Assembly (NCBI RefSeq): GCF_049116555.1
Contig: NZ_JAGDYT010000012.1
Span: forward strand, 1 to 64,000
DNA length: 64,000 nucleotides
Source of the DNA: Maricaulis maris_C
GTDB taxonomy: Bacteria > Pseudomonadota > Alphaproteobacteria > Caulobacterales > Maricaulaceae
Direction of reading: 5' to 3'
Below, piece after piece: positions 1 to 10,056 of this stretch; position 1 is the stretch's first letter; the number at the start of each line of letters is the position of its first letter. The notes beneath the pieces are model-generated. The model did no database searches, was not told the DNA's origin, and saw only the letters and a program-made list of their open reading frames with translations. Position numbers and translations under genes: made by a program.

Positions 1-2960
1 GCGCCACCCCTCGCGATTTCTGGCTCTCTGAAAATACCCACGGTTTCCAAGCGCAACACGCCTCACCGCGGTTTCCCTCAAGGAAAGGTGTGGGCCAACA
101 TGCCTACCCTCAGCAGGGGACCCCGGCGTTCCGTCCATCATCCATGCAAACTCAAATGATTGGTACCCTCGTGTGAACTGTTCAAAGGTCTGCCTCTCAT
201 CAGCAGCAGCCGACTCAGCCGCCCACTGGCACCTCCAGTCCCATCTGTCGCCCTCACCGGTGGCATCGACTTTACTCCTGTTCATGAGCAATAAATTGCG
301 ACAGCGGTCGAAGGCCGAGAGCAGGTTTTCAGCGCTTTCAAGCAGCGCAAGCTGACCGAACGAAACTTCAGAAACAGTCTGATCATTTTCGTCAACAGAA
401 GACGCATCTCCCACCATCATTTCCAGTGTCTCGTCGAGTTCATGGGAAAATGCAGCAGAGAGACTTTTTGAAATCGCCTTCGCCTCGACCACCACTTTGG
501 TCTGCTCTAACTGATAGTGATAGAAAGCAAAGAGGAGCAATGACAAAAGCCCAAAGCCAACTGGCAACGAGATTGCCGTCACCGTCAGGTGGAGGCGACC
601 AAGATTAAGACCTGACCCGGCAAATCGGAAAGTCAGATAGGGCCAGGTAAGCAGCCCGAGAAAAACCAGGGGAACAGTCCACGCCACGACAAGAAAGGGA
701 GGATTGCGGGTCTCACGGACGATTTTGTCATAAGGCGTCAAACCAACAACAAACCATGTTGCTTGGTTCTGAGTTAGGCGGTTGTCGGTTGTCTGGTTCT
801 GAGTTGACTCCTTTTGACTAGTTGTGTGTTCAGACGCCGTTGGTTGATCCGACGGCTTTAGTTCACAGGATGGATCGCTTACACCGATGGGAAGTCGATA
901 GGGCTGGATTGCGGCTTGGTACTGCTGTCCACCAAGGAAGATTGTTTCAACCCTCGAGTGTGCCAGCGCATCATCCTCAATTGATGCGTTGACTGTCGCC
1001 GTCGAGAAGAGTGCGAAAGGCCGTATCTCAGCATCCTTCTCACCGGTTTTAGCGGTACTTGGAGACAAGCCCAACCAATGTGAAAGGTTGTTAACGGTGG
1101 AACCTCCGTCCAGGTTTCCAAAGACAATCCGACCATTGCAATCCGCTATGGCGAAGCGCATGTCCTGGCTGCTTCTCGCTGGCACATCGATCAAATCGCC
1201 CAGCTGCGCGTTTAGTATGTAGTGGACACCAGACCTTCGCTCCAGTGATCCGCCGAAGTTTCTCAGATCAACACCGGAGCATTTCAATCCCCCCTCTAGG
1301 AGCGACTCCCCCATAGCCGAGGTAAATCGGAGGAAAGTTTCCCTACTCTCGCCTAGATCACAATACAGGCTTTCGATCGCACTGGAGGGTGACTCCAATC
1401 GCCTGAACCATCTCGTTGCGCGAAGGGTCGACGAGGTATCAGCGTGATCCATAATTTCACTTAGAGGCAATACGCGCAGGCCGGATACTTGTCTGTATTC
1501 TCGACTCGAATGATCCGCACCCAACGTCCTATATAGGTTGCTGATGTAAGCGAAATCTTCTGTTTTGTGTTCGATCAATTTGTCAGACATGGCATCATCT
1601 AGCTTTTCATCACCTACCCCCTCCCTGCCAAGCTCTTCGATCCTCGCAATTTCTTCGAGCGATATGAACACTGCTGCGTTTGCTTTAGCCAACTTTTCAG
1701 CCATTACCGATTTTGCCGTCTCGACTCCTTCTGCCTCTCCGGCTTCAATTGCAGCTAATTTTCCAGCCGCTATTAGTTTGGCAGATTCGATCGCCGCTGA
1801 CTTTTCAGCTAACGAAATTTTTTGAGCTTTGGTCTCAGCGGCTTTGAGCCTCTCCAAAAATTTCGCTCTTCTAATTGCCTCTGGGTCTTTCTCTTCGCCT
1901 TCCACGCAGGGGGCGATACTACGTGCGCTTGCTACATCCCCATCCAGAATACCTCGAAAGACCCGCAGCGCTTCTACAGCTTCATCGACCTCCAGGCGTT
2001 CAAATTCACACAAGAACTCGCGATATAGAATGTGCGCATCGCTCGCGAAATCAAGACGACGGTCGCGCCCCTCTACGCCTGCCGGAGTTTCCGTCGCCGA
2101 CTCCTGCAAACCTATCGCACGCTTAAGAATTTCTTTGTGCAATGAAATCAAACTGATCGCGGTGTTCACGTCAGTCTCATAGTCCGAACCAAATGGCGCT
2201 GCTTTGAAATCGGATCGCAGTTCTTCGACAAATCGCTCCAAATTTCTTAGTGCTGCTGACAAATCGTCGGTTTCGACCTGATTCTCTATACATGACTGAA
2301 CTCTGGCCAGCGCAAAGTCTTCCATGACCTCTTTGAGGACGGCAGACTTGTCCCCTTCTTTCGCAAAAGCACTTGCGGTGCTCACCGAATTCCTCGCCGC
2401 AGCCAGTGAGCTGCAAAAAGCACTGGATGCAGCCGTCTCCACGACTGCTTGATAGAGAGGTGCACTCAGTGAGGGAATGAAATCAGTCAGCTCTTCAATG
2501 AGTTGATAAAAAACACCTCCACCATCTAGCGCACTCTCATTGAGATAGATGCGAACGAATTGACACTGCCACTCCCACAGAGACGCAAGGCTTCTCACTT
2601 GCTGCCGTATCCCATGAGGCGACACCCACCATCTGGCATCTGGATTAACGCGGGAACATGCATCAGGTGTAACAAAACGAGCTGTTGTTGAGCGTGCTTC
2701 CCGAGCCCTATTGAGAGACTGCAACGGCTTCGCCATTGGGAGTATTGAGCCATCGGGTGATGTAAGAGGTCTGTCGGGTTTAACCGGAAAAAAGCGCATA
2801 ATCTGGTGAAGAGCGCTGAAACGATCATCAAGCTGAACAGATATTTCGTTCACCGCACGCAGGCTCCTGCGTGTTTGGAAATCCTGCTGGCCANNGCAAC
2901 GATCCCCGCGACCATCAAAATGATCCCGACAACCCGAGAAGTGCTCGGCGCGTTCCCCAT
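1..2960 (-). CDS. very large membrane-anchored sensor-like protein, 3' end outside window
   Basis: A single minus-strand frame stays open from an ATG at 2960 (preceded by AAGGGGAG) to the left edge, once the NN at 2894-2895 is allowed to shift frame. About 985 residues are visible and no stop is reached. Seen: an N-terminal membrane helix (about residues 9-25), a long soluble part, an Ala/Glu/Lys-rich coiled coil near residues 370-450, a Ser/Thr/Gln-rich stretch with a repeated TQNQ motif near 715-735, then two hydrophobic helices near 752-772 and 785-805. After these comes a region ending in a NRGYFQRA motif that resembles the end of a Cache/PDC sensor fold. Base composition is lower in GC than the rest of the window. 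No catalytic domain is visible in the window; it may lie beyond the edge. Function is unknown; a signal receptor is an inference from the Cache-like motif. Confidence 0.6.
2894..2895. other. NN assembly gap inside the large membrane protein gene
   Basis: The two Ns break the minus-strand frame. The frame carrying the start codon and N-terminal helix joins the long downstream frame only if the true number of missing bases is 0 or a multiple of 3, not 2. It therefore behaves as a gap of unknown size. Confidence 0.7.
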
Positions 2961-3423
2961 TGAATTCACCACTCCCCTTGGCAAAATCTTTTCCTTCCTT
3001 TATCGTGATACCGTCGTTTTTTTGAGTCAACTTCTATGTGCTCTCGTTTGAATTCGGTGATGTATTCTGAAGACAGAACATCTGTATAAAGATTGTTGAA
3101 GGGTGACATGCCTCCGCAGGTTTTCGCTTATTCGCATGCTGGTGGCCTGCCGCCCCCTAAAGATGGCAAGTTTGCGAAACGTTTTTGCGAGCACAGTGTC
3201 GGACCTGGTGACCTGACAACATAGGTGTCCTATTTGGGCTTTCTGCTCGTCGCGCAATCAACCTGCGGTTGACCCGACGATCTGTTTCGACTTCACAAGA
3301 GAGCTCATCTTTTTTTGTCCGGGATAGGAAGGTTTCTACGGGGATCCAAATCAGCAATCGCTCATAGAGTGCGCAGCTTCAACTCTCCCTTGAAAAAGCG
3401 CCAACACATCGGAGGACATAGTG
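2961..3423. other. divergent intergenic region, low GC
   Basis: This 463-bp stretch separates the minus-strand large membrane protein from the plus-strand phosphatase and must hold both promoters. It contains the AAGGGGAG ribosome-binding site of the minus gene and the GGAGG of the plus gene (3412-3416). The two short open frames here have no RBS and no recognisable content. No repeat, RNA gene or clear operator was recognised. Confidence 0.5.
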
Positions 3424-4820
3424 ATGAAACTGAACGGTGTAACCGTTGGCCCAATAATCGGCGAAACCACACCGACACGCGTTCGGATATGGGGTCGAGG
3501 ACAAGGAGACGTTATTGACGGACTTCCAAGGAGGTGCTTTGGCGCGCTGCGTTATGCAAAAGCGGGTAGCGGCGACTGGCACAAACCGGTTCTCTTCAAA
3601 ATGAACCCCAATTTCGATATGACGGGGATCGCAATCGTCGAGAAACTTGAGCCATCCACTCACTACGAATACCAGATGGGCTACTTTTTCTCCGATGCAG
3701 AGATATCCGATGCCGGATTTTCAGGTTCTGATTGGGGGAACATCGACATTGGAGCATNNTTCAAACAGCAAGTGATGATGATACAGAACCTCGCTCACTG
3801 GTCATTGGCTCCTGTCGCTATCTTCTAAAAACATTCCTTGGAGATTTTTTTGATGATCGCGGTGACAAGACATTCAGATCAATCCTGGAACAGATTGATA
3901 GCGGTAGCCCAGTCCACCAGCTCCTAATGATGGGAGATCAAATCTATGCGGATGATCTAAAGTTCGTCGGGCAAGATCGGTCGGTGGATAAATTCTACAA
4001 GAGGTATCGAAGCGCTTTTGGTCAACGATACATCCGCGACCTCATGAGCCGGACGCCAACCTACATGACCCTTGATGATCATGAGATAGAAGACAATTGG
4101 CCGACGAAAGCTTGTGATAAGGATTGGAAGACACTTTATCCAAATGCAATTCACGCCTATCAGAGCTACCAACTTTCACACAGCCCGAACATCCCCATAA
4201 AGAAGCGACGCCTTACGGGGACGCCCAACCATTTTTGGTATAAATACAGCGATGGGTGCTGCGATATCTTTGTCACCGACTCCAGAACAGAACGTGCCCA
4301 TTTGGTGGATGGCACTTCCGAGATGATTAGCCAGGAACAAATGTCCGCTCTGAAGCGCTGGCTAAAAGACGCATCAGGTCGGGTGAAGATCGTGGTTACA
4401 TCTGTTCCATTTGCCCCTGACTCTGCGCAATCGGAATCAAAAGACAAATGGTCAGGGTACCATGCACAGCGGGTTGAACTTCTTGAACATATTGAGACAC
4501 ACCAAATTGAGCGTGTTGTCTTTTTCTCAGGAGATATTCATGCGTCCCTTTCATTGGAACTGGTGTCACCAACCGGACTGAAGGTTCACTCGGTTGTATC
4601 TTCTTCCTTCTTCTGGCCCTATCCCCATCCGTCAGCACGACATTTTCGAACTAAGGGCACAATTGACGCGGGCCAAGCGGGCGTCTTTTCCCTTGCCAAT
4701 CCCAGCAAAGTCGTGGGCGACGACAACTTCACCCGTGTTGAAGTTGCGCCACAAGGGATGGAAATTTCTGTCTATGGGCGCAAAGGCGAGCTAATGGATA
4801 GGAGCGTTCGCCAATTCTAG
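3424..4820 (+). CDS. PhoD-like (alkaline phosphatase D family) metallophosphatase
   Basis: Metallophosphatase of the PhoD superfamily, expected to hydrolyse phosphate mono- or diesters with a bound metal cluster. Seen in order: an N-terminal beta domain starting KLNGVTVGPIIGE, the metal-site motifs GSCRY (near 3805), MMGDQIYAD (near 3930), LDDHEIEDNW (near 4070) and FFSGDIHAS (near 4525). No signal peptide is visible, so the enzyme is probably cytoplasmic, unlike secreted PhoD. ATG 3424 is preferred over GTG 3421 because GGAGG lies 8 bases ahead of it. The NN at 3758-3759 splits the frame; joining with 0 or 3n bases restores one continuous protein of about 465 residues. The gene is divergent from the large membrane protein and shares its lower GC. 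Confidence 0.8.
3758..3759. other. NN assembly gap inside the PhoD-like gene
   Basis: Read literally, the two Ns shift the frame and cut the phosphatase in two. Frame continuity requires 0 or 3n missing bases, so the gap length is not 2. Confidence 0.7.
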
Positions 4821-4932
4821 ATACGCCCCTATCTCGATCAAACCACACCTGGAATCGGATACGTCGAGCGGCTCTGTCACCAACACATGCCGCGCGGTAG
4901 ACCACAACAGAATCTCTGGGAAATCTAGAGGG

Positions 4933-5008
<76 letters not shown>

Positions 5009-5129
5009 GAAACTCGGGTCACCGTGGGCGTTTGGGAACATGCCCTCGGCGAGAGGCGCGGAACCTAGTCCCGGTTTTCACCGGGATCAAGCCTCTTTTG
5101 CGCGGCAAATGCAGCGCCCAGGCGAAGGC

Positions 5130-5576
5130 CTAGAGATCCTCGTCTTTCTCGATGTTGAAGTCGCCGAGATCATCGTCATCCTCATCATCGATCAGGACGC
5201 CCGTTTCATCGTCATCATCATCATCGTCATCATCAACGCCGTCTTCGCTGAACCCGTCCGGCAGGTCGTCGCTCAGGCCTGATGCGTCGTCATCATCATC
5301 GTCATCATCCGAGCTGGACAAGGCCGCTTCTGAGTCGACTTCCGGCGTGTCATCCGTCTCGTCGCCATAGCCGTCATCCTCTTCGGTCGAGACGACCTTC
5401 TTCGGTGTCTCTTCCTCGTCGTCAGCCTCGAGCTTGGCCTTCAGGCGCGGGTCTTCGCGCTCCGGGTCGAACTCGGTCTCACACTTCGGACATCGGGCCG
5501 GACGGCGACCGAGATCGTAGAATTTCGCGCTGCAGCTGGGGCACGCGCGCTTGCTTCCCAATTCAGGCTTGGCCAT
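5130..5576 (-). CDS. TIGR02300 (FYDLN_acid) family protein, zinc-ribbon plus acidic tail
   Basis: Small alphaproteobacterial protein of unknown function. The N-terminus (MAKPELGSKRACPSC) carries two CxxC pairs, CPSC and CPKC, around the FYDLGRRP signature, so it probably binds zinc. The rest is almost entirely Asp/Glu with two runs of eight or nine Asp, encoded by ATC/GTC-type trinucleotide repeats on the plus strand. The start at 5576 is chosen because MAKPELG is the family's usual N-terminus; an upstream ATG in frame would add a sequence of unlike composition. It is divergent from aroA. Confidence 0.85.
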   Translation of the reverse strand: MAKPELGSKRACPSCSAKFYDLGRRPARCPKCETEFDPEREDPRLKAKLEADDEEETPKKVVSTEEDDGYGDETDDTPEVDSEAALSSSDDDDDDDDASGLSDDLPDGFSEDGVDDDDDDDDDETGVLIDDEDDDDLGDFNIEKDEDL

Positions 5577-5686
5577 GGCATCCCTACATAACCAGTTTTC
5601 ATTTTCGGCGGGACCCGTTGCCACGATCACCGCGCTCTGTCAAAACCTCATCGCCGTATGTCACCTCAAACCTTGCCAATCCGTTG

Positions 5687-7030
5687 ATGACCCCATCCTT
5701 GATGCGCCGTGAAGGCGCCATGCGAGCCCTGCCCGCATCCGCCCTGTCCGGTTCCATCAAGGCCCCGGGAGACAAGTCGATTTCCCATCGCGCCTTCATT
5801 CTCGGAGGGCTGGCGAACGGCGTGACCGAGGTCAGCGGACTGCTGGAAAGTGACGATGTCATAAATTCCGGCAAAGCTGCAGCCGCGCTTGGCGCGACGG
5901 TCGAACATCTCGGACCGGGGCAGTGGCGTATCACCGGAACCGGTGGCCGATTCTCCACTCCGGAGGCCCCGCTCGACTTCGGCAATGCCGGAACCGGTGT
6001 TCGTCTGATGATGGGCGCCGTCGCGGGCACAGGCGCTGGTGCTGATTTTGTCGGTGATGAAAGCCTCTCCTCACGACCGATGCGCCGCGTCACCGATCCG
6101 CTCGGTGAAATGGGCGCGCGCTTCACGACCACGGATGGCCGGCTGCCCGCGCATCTGGAAGCGGGCCCCCTCACCGGGATCGCGTACACGCCGCCCATCG
6201 CGTCGGCCCAGGTGAAGTCGGCGGTCCTGCTTGCCGCGCTTGGCGCAAACGGCACCACGGTCGTGCATGAGCCCCAGATAACCCGCGATCACACCGAGAC
6301 CATGCTGAAGGCCTTCGGTGTGTCCTTGTCGGTCAAACGCGATGGCCCGTCGGCGACCATAACGCTTGCCGGCCCGCAGACCCTGACTGCCTGCCCGGTT
6401 GACGTGCCGGGCGACCCCTCCTCCTCGGCCTTCGCCATGGTCGCTGCGCTGATCGTCCCCGGCTCTGACATCACCCTCACCGGCGTCATGGACAATCCGG
6501 CCCGTACCGGGCTGATCGACACGCTTCGGGAAATGGGGGCCGATATCACCCTGACGCCAGGTCCGGAGATGGCTGGCGAGAAGACGATGCATGTCCGCGT
6601 GCGCCACACTCAGCTGCGCGGCATCACCGTCCCGGCCGAACGCGCCCCGTCCATGATCGATGAATACCCGGTTCTGTGCGTAGCCGCGGCCTATGCCGAA
6701 GGGGTCACCCACATGCCGGGCCTGGAGGAATTACGGGCCAAGGAAAGCGATCGGCTGGCCGGCAGCGCGGCCCTGCTGCGCGCCAATGGCGTCCCGGTCG
6801 AGGAGGGCGAGGACAGTCTTGTCGTCACAGGGATGGGTGTCGGCGGCGTCCCGGGCGGCGGCGAGACCCTGACCCATCACGATCACCGGCTTGCCATGAG
6901 CGGCCTCGTCATCGGCCTCGGCGCCGGCTCGGCCGCGCGGGTGGATGACATCGCCATGATCGCCACGTCCTATCCGGACTTCTTCGACGACATGGCCGCC
7001 CTCGGCGGGGTATTGGAGCCGCTCCCATGA
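5687..7030 (+). CDS. aroA: 3-phosphoshikimate 1-carboxyvinyltransferase (EPSP synthase)
   Basis: Catalyses the sixth shikimate-pathway step, joining PEP to shikimate-3-phosphate. Visible motifs are the substrate loop APGDKSISHRAFILGG, the NAGTGVRLMMG loop, SAQVKSAVLLA, and ESDRLAGSAALLRANG with HHDHRLAMS near the end. About 447 aa, normal for the family. The open frame continues upstream to 5282, but that part overlaps the divergent FYDLN_acid gene, so the start is placed among ATG 5687, 5702 or 5720; 5687 gives the usual length. The cmk start overlaps its stop by four bases (ATGA), indicating coupled translation. Confidence 0.93.
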   Translation: MTPSLMRREGAMRALPASALSGSIKAPGDKSISHRAFILGGLANGVTEVSGLLESDDVINSGKAAAALGATVEHLGPGQWRITGTGGRFSTPEAPLDFGNAGTGVRLMMGAVAGTGAGADFVGDESLSSRPMRRVTDPLGEMGARFTTTDGRLPAHLEAGPLTGIAYTPPIASAQVKSAVLLAALGANGTTVVHEPQITRDHTETMLKAFGVSLSVKRDGPSATITLAGPQTLTACPVDVPGDPSSSAFAMVAALIVPGSDITLTGVMDNPARTGLIDTLREMGADITLTPGPEMAGEKTMHVRVRHTQLRGITVPAERAPSMIDEYPVLCVAAAYAEGVTHMPGLEELRAKESDRLAGSAALLRANGVPVEEGEDSLVVTGMGVGGVPGGGETLTHHDHRLAMSGLVIGLGAGSAARVDDIAMIATSYPDFFDDMAALGGVLEPLP

Positions 7031-7653
7031 TAATCGCGGTCGACGGGCCCCTGGCGTCCGGCAAGGGTACGATTGCCCGGGCCCTGGCCGCGCATTTCGA
7101 CCTGCCTTATCTCGATACGGGCTCTCTCTACCGCGCCACCGGCGTCGCGGTGCTCGATGCCGGCATAGACCCGACCGATGAAGCCGCCTGTGCGCGCGCG
7201 GCGCGGACACTGGACCTGACCGGAATAGACGAGACCCGAATCCGCACTGCAGAGGCCGGCGCCATGGCCTCGCGTGTTGCGGCCCTGCCAGCCGTTCGAA
7301 AGGCGCTCTACGAGCTCCAGCGCGACTTCGCGACCCAGCCGGGAGGCGCCATCCTCGACGGCCGCGATATCGGCACGGTCATCTGTCCCGATGCGGATGT
7401 GAAGCTCTACATCACCGCCGCCACCGAAACCCGTGCGCGGCGACGCTGGTCGGAATTGGCAGCACGCGGCGAAACGATCACCTTTGAGGATATGCTCGCC
7501 CAAACCCGGGAACGGGACCTGCGCGATGCCGAACGCGCTGACGCGCCCATGCGCCCGGCCGAAGACGCGACCTTGCTAGACACGTCATCCTTGAGTATAG
7601 ACGCGGCCGTTACCGACGCTGTCGCGATTGTGGAAAAACGCCAAAAGACGTGA
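7027..7653 (+). CDS. cmk: cytidylate kinase
   Basis: Phosphorylates CMP and dCMP using ATP. Shows the P-loop GPLASGKGTIARALA at the N-terminus, the LDTGSLYRATGVAVL substrate segment, the GRDIGTVICPDADVKLYITA core, the RRWSEL region and RDLRDAERADAPMRPAEDA near the C-terminus. 208 aa is typical. It overlaps the aroA stop by four bases, the common alphaproteobacterial aroA-cmk-rpsA order. Confidence 0.95.
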   Translation: MIIAVDGPLASGKGTIARALAAHFDLPYLDTGSLYRATGVAVLDAGIDPTDEAACARAARTLDLTGIDETRIRTAEAGAMASRVAALPAVRKALYELQRDFATQPGGAILDGRDIGTVICPDADVKLYITAATETRARRRWSELAARGETITFEDMLAQTRERDLRDAERADAPMRPAEDATLLDTSSLSIDAAVTDAVAIVEKRQKT

Positions 7654-7831
7654 TCCCGTCGACAGCAAGGTGGCAGATAGCCGGGCGTTCAGACGACGGA
7701 TGCCGTGACCGAATTGCGTCGCGGACCCGTTTCGGCCGCCCACATTGTTTTAATTCCAACCGGCCGAACCCGGCCAAGCGGCGAGACACATAGAAAATCC
7801 CGATCTCGCTGCCTCGGAGCAACCCTTTAAC

Positions 7832-9535
7832 ATGTCTACAGAAACTCTTACCCCGTCGACTGATGATTTCGCCGCCATGCTGGAAGCCAGCCTGGCCGGA
7901 CGCGATCTGGCTGAAGGCCAGGTCATCAAAGGCACCGTTACCGCTGTTGAAAATGGCGATGTCGTTGTCGATGTTGGCCTCAAGACCGAAGGTCGCATCC
8001 CGCTTCGCGAATTCACCGGCCCGGGCTCTGACGCCCCGAAAGTCGGCGACGATGTCGAAGTTTATCTCGAGCGTATCGAAAACGCCCTCGGCGACGCCAT
8101 CCTCTCGCGCGACAAGGCTCGCCGCGAAGAGAGCTGGGACCGCCTCGAGAAGTCCTTCGACAAGAAAGAGCCGGTCAACGGCGCTATCGTCGGCCGCGTC
8201 AAGGGTGGCTTCACTGTGGATCTGGGTGGCGCTTCCGCCTTCCTGCCGGGCTCCCAGGTTGATATCCGTCCGGTCCGCGATGTCGGCCCGCTGATGAACC
8301 AGGAACAGCCGTTCGCGATCCTGAAAATGGACCGTCCGCGCGGCAATATCGTGGTCTCGCGCCGCGCCGTTCTGGAAGAAAGCCGTGCCGAGCAGCGCGC
8401 TGAACTCGTCGGCCAGCTGGCCGAGGGCGAAGCCCGTGACGGCGTCGTCAAGAACATCACCGATTACGGTGCATTCGTTGACCTCGGCGGCATTGACGGC
8501 CTGCTGCACGTCACTGACATGTCGTGGAGCCGCGTCGGCCACCCGTCTGAAGTGGTGGAAGTCGGCCAGACGGTCAAAGTCCAGATCATCAAGATCAACA
8601 AGGAAACCCAGCGCATCTCGCTCGGCATGAAGCAACTCATGTCCGATCCGTGGGAAGGCGTTGCCGCGAAATACCCGGTCGGTGCCACCTTTGAAGGTCG
8701 CGTCACCAATATCGCGGAATACGGCGCTTTCGTTGAACTGGAAGAGGGCGTCGAAGGCCTCGTCCACGTTTCCGAAATGTCCTGGACCAAGAAGAACGTC
8801 CACCCGGGCAAGATCCTGTCGACCTCCCAGGAAGTCCAGGTCATGGTCCTCGATGTCGACGCCGACAAGCGCCGCATCTCACTGGGCGTCAAGCAGACCC
8901 AGCGCAATCCGTGGGAAGTGTTCGCCGAGAACTATCCGTCCGGTACCGCCATCAAGGGCGAGATCAAGAACATCACCGAATTCGGTCTGTTCGTTGGCCT
9001 CGACGGCGACATCGACGGCATGGTCCACCTCTCCGACATCTCCTGGGACCAGTCGGGCGAGCAAGCCATCGAAGCCTTCAAAAAGGGCGACATGGTCGAC
9101 GCGAAAGTCCTCGATGTGGACGTCGAGAAGGAACGCGTTTCCCTCGGCATCAAGCAGCTGGCCGGTGACCCGATGGACAGCTCCGGCGTCGGTCGTGGCG
9201 ACACCGTCACCTGCACCGTCACCGAAGTGACTTCGGGCGGTATCGAAGTCGCCTTTGGCGATGACAGCCCGGTCAAGGCCTTCATCCGCAAGTCCGACCT
9301 CTCCCGCGATCGCGGCGAGCAGCGTCCGGAACGTTTTGCCGTCGGTGACAAGGTTGATGCCCGCATCACCAATATCGACAAGGCCACGCGTCGTATCTCG
9401 CTCTCCATCAAGGCGCTCGAGATCTCCGAAGAGCGTGAAGCGGTCGAGCAGTATGGTTCCTCGGATGCCGGCGCTTCGCTGGGTGACATCCTCGGCGCCG
9501 CAATGCGCGAGAACACCGAAAACAAGGACGACTGA
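7832..9535 (+). CDS. rpsA: 30S ribosomal protein S1
   Basis: Binds mRNA on the 30S subunit and helps initiation. 567 aa, with six S1 RNA-binding repeats; repeats 3-5 are the clearest, each with a DYGAFVDLGG, EYGAFVELEE or EFGLFVGLDG core followed by GLLHVTDMSW-type strands and RISLGMKQ ends. It is preceded by a 178-bp spacer after cmk, so it probably has its own promoter. An intrinsic terminator follows immediately. Codon use is strongly biased, as expected for a highly expressed gene. Confidence 0.97.
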   Translation: MSTETLTPSTDDFAAMLEASLAGRDLAEGQVIKGTVTAVENGDVVVDVGLKTEGRIPLREFTGPGSDAPKVGDDVEVYLERIENALGDAILSRDKARREESWDRLEKSFDKKEPVNGAIVGRVKGGFTVDLGGASAFLPGSQVDIRPVRDVGPLMNQEQPFAILKMDRPRGNIVVSRRAVLEESRAEQRAELVGQLAEGEARDGVVKNITDYGAFVDLGGIDGLLHVTDMSWSRVGHPSEVVEVGQTVKVQIIKINKETQRISLGMKQLMSDPWEGVAAKYPVGATFEGRVTNIAEYGAFVELEEGVEGLVHVSEMSWTKKNVHPGKILSTSQEVQVMVLDVDADKRRISLGVKQTQRNPWEVFAENYPSGTAIKGEIKNITEFGLFVGLDGDIDGMVHLSDISWDQSGEQAIEAFKKGDMVDAKVLDVDVEKERVSLGIKQLAGDPMDSSGVGRGDTVTCTVTEVTSGGIEVAFGDDSPVKAFIRKSDLSRDRGEQRPERFAVGDKVDARITNIDKATRRISLSIKALEISEEREAVEQYGSSDAGASLGDILGAAMRENTENKDD

Positions 9536-9565
9536 TCCAGCGTCCTTCCCGCAAGGGACATGAAG

Positions 9566-9598
9566 AACGGCCGGGGCTCATGCTCCGGCCGTTTTTTT
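9566..9598 (+). terminator. intrinsic terminator after rpsA
   Basis: AACGGCCGG (9566-9574) pairs with CCGGCCGTT (9585-9593), with a short loop around CTCATG, and runs straight into a T7 tract. It lies about 30 bases after the rpsA stop. Confidence 0.9.
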
Positions 9599-9676
9599 GT
9601 GACCAATTTTGCGTGTGTGCATTGACGTGAGGGACGCCAGACGTAAGGATTAGGCATTCACACGCGGAGGGTTAGC

Positions 9677-9982
9677 ATGATCAAGTCCGAATTGATCGAC
9701 AAACTGGCCGAGGCCAATCCCCATCTTTACCACCGAGATGTCGAGCGCGTCGTGAATACCATTCTTGACGGAATCACCGACGCCCTGGCCGAAGGTGACC
9801 GTGTCGAGCTTCGCGGTTTTGGTGCCTTTTCCGTCCGCCACCGCCCCTCCCGGGTTGGTCGCAATCCGCGCACCGGCGAGAGTGTTGCGGTGAAGGAGAA
9901 GCATGTGCCCTTCTTCAAGACCGGCAAGGAATTGCGCGAACGCGTCGATGCCTCGCGCGAGACCAATCCGGAAATCGCCTGA
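9677..9982 (+). CDS. ihfB: integration host factor subunit beta
   Basis: DNA-bending HU/IHF family protein and partner of IhfA. 101 aa beginning MIKSELIDKLAEANPHLYHRDVERVV, with the family signature GDRVELRGFGAFSVRHRPSRVGRNPRTGE in the DNA-binding arms. GGAGGG sits a few bases ahead of the ATG. Position after rpsA is the conserved order, but the rpsA terminator separates the two, so it has its own promoter in the 9600-9665 interval. Confidence 0.95.
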   Translation: MIKSELIDKLAEANPHLYHRDVERVVNTILDGITDALAEGDRVELRGFGAFSVRHRPSRVGRNPRTGESVAVKEKHVPFFKTGKELRERVDASRETNPEIA

Positions 9983-10056
9983 CCAGCAAGGCGATCCCGC
10001 GCCTCTTATTGACTCCCTTTACGTCGGCTTAACGCGCTGCGGCGACACTCGTCGCA

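Noticed and set aside
3027..3357. Short minus-strand frames in the intergenic region
   Set aside because: No RBS, overlapping each other in different frames, no recognisable content.
5160..5330. ATC/GTC trinucleotide repeats as a possible microsatellite or regulatory repeat
   Set aside because: They simply encode the poly-Asp tail of the TIGR02300 protein on the minus strand.
5282..5686. N-terminal extension of aroA
   Set aside because: Overlaps the divergent FYDLN_acid gene and has Arg/His-rich shadow composition.
7610..8803. Long minus-strand frame (397 codons) across rpsA
   Set aside because: It is the antisense of the highly biased rpsA gene; no RBS or recognisable domain.
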